From Pseudomonadota bacterium (GTDB lineage Bacteria; Pseudomonadota; Alphaproteobacteria; Rhizobiales; Xanthobacteraceae): 64,000 nt of DNA. A program made the position numbers and the translations under genes. Shown in pieces: positions 39,961 through 49,214 of this stretch. Numbering within the stretch: the stretch's first letter is position 1; each line of letters opens with the position of its first letter. Where the stretch lies: assembly GCA_018971625.1 (NCBI GenBank), contig JAGXAJ010000003.1, forward strand, positions 1 to 64,000, read 5' to 3'. A model generated the notes under the pieces. That model saw only the letters and a list, made by a program, of their open reading frames with translations. It did not search any database and had not been told where the DNA came from.

Positions 39961-41207
39961 AAGCGGAGCCTGCGGGTTTACGGCAGGATGGGACTGCCGG
40001 CGCCCCGCTCTTGCACAGGCGGCCCTGCATGACGGATGGACGGACCGCCTTGAGTGGTCGGAGGCCATGGATCAAGTGCCGTTGCTCGAGATCCAATCCA
40101 CACTTCAGGCCCTCGACCTTGAGGCGCATCTGGACAAAGCGATCAGGTGGCGACTGGCTCAAATTCTGGGCTCGCCGTTCGCGCCGCCGGCCAAGCCGAA
40201 GTCGCGGAGAATGGCGAAGCCACGAGTTCGCGCGGGGCTGCTAATTGCCGGAAAATCCGGCATTAAGACAAAAACCGCAGTTCGATCAATCGTGTCGCCT
40301 GCGAGGAGGGGTGCTTTGTGAAAGGCCGTCATCGCCGGCAAGAAGATCACCGCACCTGATGTTCGCGCCGCCCGAGGGGTGCACGGAACATAAGCTGGGC
40401 GATCGTACAGCACGTACCGGGTGCCGATGGATCGTTCGGGAGCACTCTCGTTCTTTCGCTGGGCGCGGCGGTCGGTTCGGGCAACGCCGTGTCGGCGGCT
40501 TTACCTGGGGTAGCGCCGTCACCGTCAGCTCGATCCTCGACGATAAGGGGAACTCGTACGCCGTCCCGAAAACGGTCGTCAATTCGGCGGCACTATAGGT
40601 GCGACTGCGGCAAGCACATTTGGGACGATTAAGGCCGCTGCCATTTTAATGAACGCTGGATGAACCAAATGAGGCGCAATGCGTTCGGCCAGGATGGAGC
40701 GCAAACTTGAAAAACGTGCGGAACAAGCACTCGTCACCGTCATACTCAGCATGGCGACGCTAATCTTATGTTCCGGTTTTTTGTTGTTCCAGTAAGGGCG
40801 GCCTCTTTCATTCTGGACGATTGGCGATCTGATTGACGCCGTGCTGCCGCTAGAACTTGCCAGCCACATAGGTCCTAATTTCCCTCCGCGAGTGTCCGAA
40901 TCAGGACAGTACCGTTCCATGAGCTGAGCTATGACGCCGAGGAGAACTCCTGGTTCTCGCACGAGCAAGACCAGCCTGGGCTAGCTTTAGCGGTTCCCTG
41001 TGTCGTCGCGGAAGACCTTCACCTCGGATCGCGTCATCGCGCATTCCAGAATTGCGCGGCGCAGTTCCCTGACTTCGGTCTCTCGGTGCTTGGTCAAGGC
41101 CCGTCTGTGCGCACGAAGCGCACGGCTTTCCTCAATGGCAAGCATGGCGCGATTGAAAAGTGGGTCCGACATACCGCTAGAATGCTTCGGCCGAGCCCAG
41201 TTGCCTG

Positions 41208-41423
41208 CTAACCAGGATACTTTCGGATGATCTTTTTTCGCGCCTTTGGCTTTGCCGCTGCAGATTCGGCGGCCGGTTTGGCTGCCGCACGGGCAAGCCG
41301 TTCGGCGCGAAGCCGCAGCATATTTGCGTGCTTGGCCGATTCCGCAGCCCAATATGACTCGTAGCCCTCTTTGGCTTCCGCCAATTTCTGTTCGGGTGAT
41401 TTTTTGACCGGGCTTTCTGCCAT
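41208..41423 (-). CDS. hypothetical small basic protein
   Basis: MAESPVKKSPEQKLAEAKEGYESYWAAESAKHANMLRLRAERLARAAAKPAAES. Confidence 0.5.
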   Translation of the reverse strand: MAESPVKKSPEQKLAEAKEGYESYWAAESAKHANMLRLRAERLARAAAKPAAESAAAKPKARKKIIRKYPG

Positions 41424-41610
41424 CCAGACAATATAGGCACTCGAGAGGGCGAGCGCACCAAGGATATTGCGATTCCTGGTGGTTTCTCGTACGGCCCGAC
41501 GGCCGTCATCGCAGCGACGTTGCCGCGCAGTTAAAGGTTCCTAAGTAAAAAACTGCATTTGAGTAACTTGGGTAAAAGATCAAAAGTGAACGCAGCGACA
41601 GGCTGCGCGG

Positions 41611-41781
41611 ATGACAGACGATCCAGAGGACGAAAGCCCCGTCGCGCTATGCGCGAAAGCGGACCATTGCATGAAACTTTGCAAACTTATGGGCCGCAAA
41701 ACCCGCGCGCGCCTCATTCAAAAGGCAAATGTTTACTTAGAACGCGCGGAGATTTTGGAAGAAGAAGCGCGCAAGAAGTAA
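41611..41781 (+). CDS. hypothetical 56-aa protein, below the ORF-track cutoff
   Basis: MTDDPEDESPVALCAKADHCMKLCKLMGRKTRARLIQKANVYLERAEILEEEARKK. Confidence 0.5.
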   Translation: MTDDPEDESPVALCAKADHCMKLCKLMGRKTRARLIQKANVYLERAEILEEEARKK

Positions 41782-41796
41782 GTATATGGGTGCAGC

Positions 41797-41997
41797 TCAA
41801 TGGCGCCAGCCGTCCTTGTCGACGTCGGTCTCAAAGCCGTCGGGCATGCGAAGCTCCTGCCCATCTTCGGGGACGTTGCAGAGCGAGCATGGCATCCCTG
41901 CCGCGCCGCAATTGCAGGCGCGAGGTCCCGCCCATGGTCGTCCGGGATGTTCCTCGCATACCCAGCCGCTATCGTCGCAACGCGAGCAAATCGTCAT
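41797..41997 (-). CDS. small Cys-rich zinc-ribbon-like protein
   Basis: MTICSRCDDSGWVCEEHPGRPWAGPRACNCGAAGMPCSLCN; CxxC pairs. Confidence 0.65.
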   Translation of the reverse strand: MTICSRCDDSGWVCEEHPGRPWAGPRACNCGAAGMPCSLCNVPEDGQELRMPDGFETDVDKDGWRH

Positions 41998-42139
41998 GCG
42001 AACAGCTCCGCACCGGCCTGCATTCCCTGAAAAAAGACCGTAATATCCGGTTTGAAAGAAAATAGGCCTGATATTCCAGCTAGCTCCGCTCCAAGAGGTT
42101 CCGGCAAATCGGGCGCGCCATGTCTGTGATCATCTTCTT

Positions 42140-42382
42140 TTAGTTCTCAACGTCGATGTCGTCCGGATCGCATTCGGCGCCATATGTAATCTTGAACTCT
42201 CCGATCAATCGACGCGCGTAGTCCATGGAGTCGGCTCGCTGAGAGCTCGTGATTTGATGCCGTTGATCTCCGGCCTGTTTCCAAAGCCAAGTGTCGACAA
42301 GCTGCGTCTTGCCGTCGCTGAAGATGCGGACCTGCAGCCTCGGGAATTTGATCCCCGCGTCGGAATAGTCAGTCTTTGGCAT
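42140..42382 (-). CDS. hypothetical small protein
   Basis: MPKTDYSDAGIKFPRLQVRIFSDGKTQLVDTWLWKQAGDQ. Confidence 0.45.
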   Translation of the reverse strand: MPKTDYSDAGIKFPRLQVRIFSDGKTQLVDTWLWKQAGDQRHQITSSQRADSMDYARRLIGEFKITYGAECDPDDIDVEN

Positions 42383-42610
42383 GTTGCAAGCTCCCAATAG
42401 GCAAGAGGCTGAGCTTAATGCACGTCAGAAGGGAGCGCCAGCCGTGAAATCGCCTCTGGCGCGGCTACGTCGCGGCGGCGCGGCCTATTCAGCGCAACGC
42501 CCGCAACGCGCGGCGAAGCAAATAGCCGACGCGGACCGGCCGCGGGAATAGCATCAGCCAAAAATAGGCGAAGCCTCGGTTGCGGGTGACAGTGAGACGC
42601 CAGGGACGGT

Positions 42611-42991
42611 TCATTTTTTCTTCCTCGGCCTATCGACGCGGACGTCGTGAAACTCTTCAGGACCTTTTAGGAGGCGGCGTTTACGGCTGGCCTTCTGCTC
42701 GACGTTCGCGCCTTCCTGCGCCAGTCCATCAATGACTTGCCCGGCGAGCTCAGACGCTCGCTCGTCGTGCCGCCCGTGGGTTCGCGAGGATCGCGGCTTT
42801 ACGGTTAGGCCGAGCTCGACCAGGCGGCGGATGGCCTCGGGTCGTGAGGGTGGCGGCTCTTGCTTGGAACACCATCGATCGAGAGCATCGAACTGGTCGG
42901 GCTCCAGGCGAACCAATACACCTTCCTTCCGACCACCAGTCGATGGTCTACCCACCCTCTTTTTTGGGATATCCCTAATTGACTTTGCCAT
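42611..42991 (-). CDS. ribbon-helix-helix-like hypothetical protein
   Basis: KEGVLVRLEPDQFDALDRWCSKQEPPPSRPEAIRRLVELGL. Confidence 0.6.
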   Translation of the reverse strand: MAKSIRDIPKKRVGRPSTGGRKEGVLVRLEPDQFDALDRWCSKQEPPPSRPEAIRRLVELGLTVKPRSSRTHGRHDERASELAGQVIDGLAQEGANVEQKASRKRRLLKGPEEFHDVRVDRPRKKK

Positions 42992-43118
42992 AAATAAGGA
43001 TATCCCAAAAGCAAGCCGAGGGGAAGCGGTAACTTCCGGCCTCGGCTCTAACCCAAGCCATCAGGAGCAAACCTATGGCCAGAGCTGCCGCAAAACATAC
43101 CAAACTATGTCCGTAGTT

Positions 43119-43436
43119 GACCCCGTGCTTCCGCTGTCGCGTGAGCGCGCGACGACGATCCTGACCAACAGCCGCCGACGTCCCTGGACAGCGGACGGGT
43201 TCGGCAGCTCCTTCAATACAGCAAAGATCGACGCCAAAATGGCTGAGCGAGATCTGCACTTCAACGATTTAAGAGGCACCGCGGCAACGAAGTTTTATAT
43301 CGCGGGCTTCACGATGCGCGAGATCGCAGAGACCTTGGCATGGGAAGAGGAAAGCGTGGAGAAAATCATCCGGCGCTACGTCGGTCGTTCGGCCTCGCTC
43401 AAGGCGAGGATCAGGAAGTTGGAGGCCAGAGGATGA
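43119..43436 (+). pseudogene. C-terminal remnant of tyrosine integrase #1
   Basis: RATTILTNSRRRPWTADGFGSSFNTAKIDAKMAERDLHFNDLRGTAATKFYIAGFTMREIAETLAWEEESVEKIIRRYVGRSASLK; catalytic core N-terminus absent. Confidence 0.8.
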
Positions 43437-43489
43437 ACAAAATCGACAAAACCGCTGACAAAACTTTCCGGCTAGATCCGCCTAGGTCT

Positions 43490-43532
43490 TGGAGCGGGCG
43501 AAGGGAATCGAACCCTCGTATGCAGCTTGGGA
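43490..43532 (-). other. 3'-half tRNA-Gly(CCC) fragment, probable integrase attachment scar
   Basis: Reverse complement TCCCAAGCTGCATACGAGGGTTCGATTCCCTTCGCCCGCTCCA: anticodon-loop 3' half, T arm, acceptor and CCA; no 5' half beside it. Confidence 0.82.
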
Positions 43533-43666
43533 AAACGAATCTTAAAACTTTACGTTTCCTGGTCACAAGATCGTAATGCATTGAAAATACGACATTTTCT
43601 GTTATTCTTAGTGCATGTGCCTACTCTATTCTGGGCGCTTCTCCGATAGCTGTTTTTGTACGATCG

Positions 43667-45265
43667 TTGTACGGGGTTCAGGTGGCCGATAAGACCAATT
43701 ACGAGCGCAAAGCCGTTCATTTCAAGAGCGATTGGGATGTTGGCCCCGCGATCAACTACAGCAAGAGCGGACAGATCAAAGGCAAGGTTGCAGAGTGGCG
43801 CGACACAAAAACCATCGGCCTGACGCTGCGGATCACGCCTGACAAAGTGGTCTGGTACATCCGGCGGCGCGAGATTACCCTCCGTATCGGACTTGCTACC
43901 GAAATCGATCTAGACACCGCAAGGTACGTCGCCGAGCAGACGCATTTGGCCGCCGGACGGCGGCGCAATCTCCGCGAGTTTGTCGAAACGTTGGTGCGCC
44001 TGGCGACCAATACCAAATATAAAGACCCAAAGGGTCACGCCGAGGTCGCAGATCAGTTTGCGGACGATACCTCTCTTCTCGCCTACCGAAAGCGCATTGG
44101 CGACACTGGCATCACCTGGACATGGAAGGCCTTGACCCAGTTCTTCCTCAACTATCAGCTTCTGAAACTCAAGCCGAAGTACCGCATGCAATATGAGCAT
44201 TACCTGAGGCTGAAGGAATTTGCGCCGATCAACGAAAAGCTCGTCAGCGAAGTCAAGCTGCGCGACCTTGAGAGAGTACGCGACCAGATACATCTCAATC
44301 ACGCGCCCTCCGCTGTTCACCGTGCCGTCACTCAATCCAAACGAATGCTCAGTTGGGCGTGGAAGTATCAGGCCACACAGTCCGGCTTGGACGAAGTCGA
44401 GTATGAGTGGTGGGAAAGATGGTCGTACGAATATAAGACGGGCGAGCGTACGCGTACTCCGTCCATTGAAGAAATCGCTCGCACGCTTGTTATCGCAGAA
44501 CATTTTCGACACCTCGCCGATGGCGAGCATGACACTTATCCTGGGACGATTGGTGCATTGTGGGGCGTAGCGCTGACCGCGCAACGAACGGGCGCTTTTC
44601 TGCAACTGCGCCTCGACCGGCTTTTCGATGCGGCCAAAGCCTATCCCAAACTGCGAGGGTGGGCGATCGCCAATTGGACGCCAGACGAAATGAAGGGCGG
44701 CAAAGATGGCGGGCGCCCGCACTCGCTTCCTTTACCTCCAGAAGCTCTCAGAATTCTAAAAAAATACCATGCGGAATCAGGTGGAAAGTCCGAGTGGATG
44801 TTTTCGGGGCGCGACATCGAAAAACATATCACTCAAGCAGCTTTAAACCTCCTCATGTATCGGCTTCAAGGCCGCGTCTACGATCACACGGTTCGGCAAA
44901 AGCCAAGCCGGAAAGGTAAGCCTGGGCCTAAACCAAAGCCAAAAAAGGAACGTCCAAACTTGTTCGCCAAATACAACATCGAACCGTGGACTTTGCATGA
45001 TTGCCGAAGAACCTTGACGACGTTTCTCGATGATGAGCGGATGGGCGGCGCAGCCACTGCCATTCTTGGCCACAAGACGCCTCACGACCGTGCGAGTGAT
45101 CGCGAGAGAATGGCATCGGTCACAGAGCAGCATTATAACCAATCGCAGAAGATCGGACTCAAGGCGGAGGGTATGGCTCTCTGGGTCAAGGCTCTATTGG
45201 CCGCGTACGAGAAAGAGCGCCGCAAGCTCAGCCGAACGATGGAGCCGCGCCAACGCGCGGCGTAG
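43667..45265 (+). CDS. tyrosine-family integrase #2
   Basis: R (LTAQRTGAFLQLR), HDCRRTLTTFL, AAILGH-type (ATAILGHKTPH), Y (TEQHYNQSQK); start is TTG 43667 or GTG 43682. Confidence 0.85.
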   Translation: MYGVQVADKTNYERKAVHFKSDWDVGPAINYSKSGQIKGKVAEWRDTKTIGLTLRITPDKVVWYIRRREITLRIGLATEIDLDTARYVAEQTHLAAGRRRNLREFVETLVRLATNTKYKDPKGHAEVADQFADDTSLLAYRKRIGDTGITWTWKALTQFFLNYQLLKLKPKYRMQYEHYLRLKEFAPINEKLVSEVKLRDLERVRDQIHLNHAPSAVHRAVTQSKRMLSWAWKYQATQSGLDEVEYEWWERWSYEYKTGERTRTPSIEEIARTLVIAEHFRHLADGEHDTYPGTIGALWGVALTAQRTGAFLQLRLDRLFDAAKAYPKLRGWAIANWTPDEMKGGKDGGRPHSLPLPPEALRILKKYHAESGGKSEWMFSGRDIEKHITQAALNLLMYRLQGRVYDHTVRQKPSRKGKPGPKPKPKKERPNLFAKYNIEPWTLHDCRRTLTTFLDDERMGGAATAILGHKTPHDRASDRERMASVTEQHYNQSQKIGLKAEGMALWVKALLAAYEKERRKLSRTMEPRQRAA

Positions 45266-45308
45266 GGCGACGCACACAATATCCGACCTACGGTTTAGGA
45301 ACCCGTCA

Positions 45309-45686
45309 TCATGCTAATGTCGTCAATACGTTAGGTACGACGTCGATGTGAGGCTCGTTCCAGAACACGTCGAGGCCGGTTCCCTTGATCGACTTGGCCT
45401 TCAGCGCGCGAACCAAAGCACTTTCGTCTACGGTCGATCCGCGCGAGACGTTAATGAGGATGCCATCTGGCCCAAGCGCATCGAGCACGTCAGCGTTGAT
45501 GATGCCTTTCGTGCTCTCGCCCCCTGCGAGCGTAACGATCAGAAATTCGGCTCGGCGGGCCAATTCGACAAGATCGGGCACGAACTGGTGCGGAAGGTCG
45601 GCTCGCTCAAGGTCGCAGCCTGAGCGGACCAATTTGGCAGGACGTGCTGCCAAATTGAGGCTTGTGTGCACAGGACGATGGAACAC
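45309..45686 (-). pseudogene. truncated D-isomer 2-hydroxyacid dehydrogenase (NAD domain fragment)
   Basis: FVPDLVELARRAEFLIVTLAGGESTKGIINADVLDALGPDGILINVSRGSTVDESALVRALKAKSIKGTGLDVFWNEP; both ends missing. Confidence 0.78.
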
Positions 45687-45786
45687 GTGGAAAAGCGCCG
45701 GCTCTTCCGATTGCGAATCCCAGCCCTGTGTTAGCAGGCCGAAACGATGAAGGGCCTAAAGGATTCGCCTGGCAGGAGCCATCTAG

Positions 45787-46050
45787 ATGCTGATGATCAA
45801 AGAGCGAAGGCCTGCAATCCGGACGCTGCGCGGCTGGGCGATCAGCGTGCTACAGGAAGTGGGCGCCATCCGCGAATGCGAGGAGCACGGCTGGATGCAG
45901 GATTGTGGCGACCCGCACGCCCGCGAGCGGGCCTTCGACATCGTCCGTCAGGATCCGCCGCCCGGCGTATCTTCGGAGGAAGCGACTGCGGAGATCGGCG
46001 ATGTGCTGGACTCGATCGGCGATACCTGTCCGGAGTGCCTGCCCGATTGA
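45787..46050 (+). CDS. conserved hypothetical protein
   Basis: MLMIKERRPAIRTLRGWAISVLQEVGAIRECEEHGWMQDCGDPHARERAFDIVRQDPP. Confidence 0.6.
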   Translation: MLMIKERRPAIRTLRGWAISVLQEVGAIRECEEHGWMQDCGDPHARERAFDIVRQDPPPGVSSEEATAEIGDVLDSIGDTCPECLPD

Positions 46051-46059
46051 GGACGCGCC

Positions 46060-46260
46060 CTATCGGTTCGCCAGCCACAGGATCACGCTTAGCACCACGG
46101 AGATGATGAGCGAGGTCGTCAGCGGAAGGTAGAAGGCAAAATTCGGCCGCTCGACGTAAATATCGCCGGGTAACCGGCCAAGCCCGAACTTGCCAAGGAC
46201 AGGCCAAAGCAGCCCGGTGGCGACCAGCACAAGTCCGAAGATGATGAGCGTGCGCGACAT
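46060..46260 (-). CDS. DUF2905 family membrane protein
   Basis: MSRTLIIFGLVLVATGLLWPVLGKFGLGRLPGDIYVERPNFAFYLPLTTSLIISVVLS. Confidence 0.8.
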   Translation of the reverse strand: MSRTLIIFGLVLVATGLLWPVLGKFGLGRLPGDIYVERPNFAFYLPLTTSLIISVVLSVILWLANR

Positions 46261-46553
46261 CTCGCACCTCCATCGGCCCTGCGGCCCTTATAGTGACATC
46301 GCGAGACTTCGCTGCGTCAGCACTGCGATTTTAGTCGCTTAACCACAAACAGGAGCTGCTTACCTGAAGAACATCCCGGCACCTGCGGCGACGCAAGAAA
46401 CGCCGGCGGCACGCGCGATTCACCGTCCGAAAAGGGCCAGCTTTTCCAGAAGAACAAGCAGCGCCAGCAAAGCGATCCAAAAGTACGTTCATAACCCGCC
46501 AAAAAACAATAGGCGCCATCATCACGTCATCGGTGCAGCGGACGGATTGCAGC

Positions 46554-46923
46554 TCACTGAGGTACGGTCATGAGTTCGAGCACATGGCCATCAGGGTCGC
46601 GAAAATAGACGCCGCGGCCACCGTTCCAGTCATTGAGCTTGCCGTCCTCGAGGCTCCACGGTGCGCTGCCTTATGCGAGCTTCGCCTCGCGAATGCGGCC
46701 GAAGATGGCATCGAACTCGGCGTCACTGACGTGGAAGGCGTAGTGGTGGCTCTCGAACTCGTCCTCGTCGTCGAAAAGGAGCGTGAGCGTGTCGTTGATG
46801 CGTACCGCGGCGCGAAATGGCCGTCTTCGGATCGGGATGGACGCCAAAAATGCGCGCAAAAAATTGCGCCGCTGCCTTCTTGTCGCGGGCAGGGACGATG
46901 GTTTGGTTGAGGGTGATGGTCAT
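46554..46923 (-). pseudogene. VOC/glyoxalase family pseudogene (frameshift plus in-frame TAA)
   Basis: MTITLNQTIVPARDKKAAAQFFARIFGVHPDP (frame shift) INDTLTLLFDDEDEFESHHYAFHVSDAEFDAIFGRIREAKLA*GSAPWSLEDGKLNDWNGGRGVYFRDPDGHVLELMTVPQ*. Confidence 0.85.
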
Positions 46924-47052
46924 CGGAAGACCTCTCGCTAACGACTGCCGCAGACTTATCGGCATGCTTGAGACCAAAACCAGCAATGCTCCGATCAAGC
47001 GCAGATTTCTGCCTAACCTCAGGAGGTCAGCATCCTGCGCCTTCAACACGCC

Positions 47053-47190
47053 CTAAGCCGACTTCCGCTGCGACCTGGCCGCCGGCTTTTTTCGCCGCGG
47101 CCTCCTTGGGTTTCTTGCCCTCGATCGGCATCAGCATCTCCTTCTGACCGGCCGCCGCTTTGCGCGGCTTCTTGGCCGGCTTCTTCGGAG
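47053..47190 (-). pseudogene. Ku protein C-terminal remnant (frameshifted)
   Basis: KKPAKKPRKAAAGQKEMLMPIEGKKPKEAAAKK then, after skipping one A of an AAAAAA run, KPAARSQRKSA*; matches recalled rhizobial Ku tails. Confidence 0.55.
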
Positions 47191-47802
47191 ACCATCCGGC
47201 AACGAAAACTGCGCGACTTCCAGCCCAATCTTGCCGAGCGCGTCGAACTCAACGAAGCCAAGTTGGATGAGGCTGAGGAGCCTAAGTTAGTTGCCGGGCA
47301 TGAACCAAGCTGGCGGAAGGTTTTCCCGAATGGTCGTTGCTGCCAACGAACCGAGAATACGCGAACAAAGCAGCAAAGATAAGTATCAGTATGACGCCCA
47401 CGACGACAGCGCCGCGGATGAGGTCGCGGGTACCTGCAGGCACGGAGTCTTCTGTCATTATGCAATCCTTTCAGCGGTTTGTTGACCAATACCGGACGAT
47501 ACAATTCGGAAAGATCGGCCTGGTTCCGCAGACTAGCCCAGCTGCCCCATACGTCATCGCGTGGAGAGAACCTTTCGCGCGGAGCCGGCAAGCCAAAACA
47601 ACGCACAGGCACGGTTACGTCGCGGCGGCAGGCCTTCCTTGCGGAGGCGTCGGGACCCAACCAACCGCGTCAAGAAAACATGACACCGTCTCCGAACGGC
47701 GGCGGCCACTCTGCTCGGCGGGAAGCTGCTCGTTTCACTGCCGTGAATGAGATATTCGAACGCGTGGTATCGCTTCGATGCGGTTTGTCACATCGAAAGT
47801 CG

Positions 47803-48140
47803 TTAGGTATTTTCCGATTCCTCCCAGGCTCGTCGTAGATCGGCGACCGCTTGACGCCAGGCATCGCCGTCTCGTCCGCCGAAGCGGCGGGCGTAGGCCG
47901 GATGAAAAGTGACGCGTAACGGGTAGCCCTCAAATTCGAGCTTGGCTTGGCGTGCCGCCTGAATCGACCGCTGCTCGCCGAGCAGACGAGCCGCTGTGCT
48001 ACCGATGCGCCACGATCACGCCTGGCTTGGCGCGCCGGATGTCGGCTAGCACTGCTGCACCATAGCAGCCGACTTCTTCGATCGTCGGGCTACGATTGCG
48101 TGGCTTTCGGTCGCTGGAACGTGCAGTGGGTTGAGCCACT
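47803..48140 (-). pseudogene. uracil-DNA glycosylase family 4-like C-terminal remnant
   Basis: RSPTIEEVGCYGAAVLADIRRAKPGVIVAH (frameshift) TAARLLGEQRSIQAARQAKLEFEGYPLRVTFHPAYARRFGGRDGDAWRQAVADLRRAWEES*. Confidence 0.65.
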
Positions 48141-48168
48141 TTAATCGAGCCGCTCGAACCTGCCGCCA

Positions 48169-48453
48169 TCAGGATTGCGAGAGATAGCGCGGCAACTCTC
48201 GCTCGAACTCAGGGAAGTAACGCGAGATCACCGCGATATCGAAATGCCGCAGGATCGATTCCTTGGGCTCGCGATCGAGCAGGAATCGGAACGCAGCCTC
48301 GATGCAATGCTCCGGCGTATGCGCGCCCATTGTCAGGCGTTGGCAAGCATCTCTTGCCAAAGTGACGTGATGGCGGGTTTCACCTTTTCCCGCACTGACG
48401 ATGACCTCGAATTCGAGTGGATCGCGTTCGCTCCTTCGCTCGACCTTGATCAC
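48169..48453 (-). CDS. conserved hypothetical protein (GTG start, GTGA overlap with slipin-derived ORF)
   Basis: [68 protein letters not shown]. Confidence 0.65.
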   Translation of the reverse strand: MIKVERRSERDPLEFEVIVSAGKGETRHHVTLARDACQRLTMGAHTPEHCIEAAFRFLLDREPKESILRHFDIAVISRYFPEFERELPRYLSQS

Positions 48454-48770
48454 GACGCGCTCCGAGGGCCAAGGTGGTCGAGTAGATTCACCGGGAGGGG
48501 AAAGACCACGGTCGAAGACTGATCGCCAGCGATGTCGTGCAACGCCGCGAAATAGCGCAACTGCATCGCCTGCGGCTCTTCGACCTTCACCATCTGCTGC
48601 ACGATCGGAATAAGGATGATGAGACCTGGACCTTTCGCGCCCGTGAAACGGCCGAGCATGAAGACGACGCCGCGCTCGTATTCCCGCAGGATACGAATGG
48701 CCGAGGCCAGAAATATAAATATGATGACGATGACCGCAATTGCCACGTAGGTTAGATAATCGAGAATCAT
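48450..48770 (-). pseudogene. internally deleted slipin/stomatin (SPFH) gene
   Basis: N-terminus [40 protein letters not shown] joined in frame to C-terminus [37 protein letters not shown] core absent. Confidence 0.75.
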
Positions 48771-49214
48771 GACACATCTCCCTTGCTGGTTAGCACTGGC
48801 CGGCGCCGTAACACCAGCGTCAGATCTACGATGTTGGCCACCTCGACCACATCGCCCGGCGTGAAGATGTCAACGCCACGCGCCTGTTAACGTTCGCCGT
48901 GCGTGAAGACGTACCCTTGGTTTTCGGACCAGTCGAGGACTTCGTCGAACGTCCAGAGGCTAAGATTGGAGCAACGGAGGGGCTCGGCGATCGTGTAGAT
49001 CCGGCGGCGGCGGAATGCCGGCGGCTTTGCTGGAAGAGTTCGCTCTTCGGAACACCCACGGGCGTGAAGTACGGCCGGTCCAGATAGCGCTCGGGCCGAG
49101 CGGTCCATGCCGGAGCTTCGCCGAGCCCCATCGCTGTGAGAGGTGTTCTCCCGCAGCTCCCAGGAGGGGCGTTCAGTATCGGATTGGGCCCCAGATCTGG
49201 CTCGTCCTCGATCC

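Noticed and set aside
40245-40598. ORF ending TWGSAVTVSSILDDKGNSYAVPKTVV
   Set aside because: Tail resembles a secreted beta-rich fragment, but too short and without a convincing start or family assignment.
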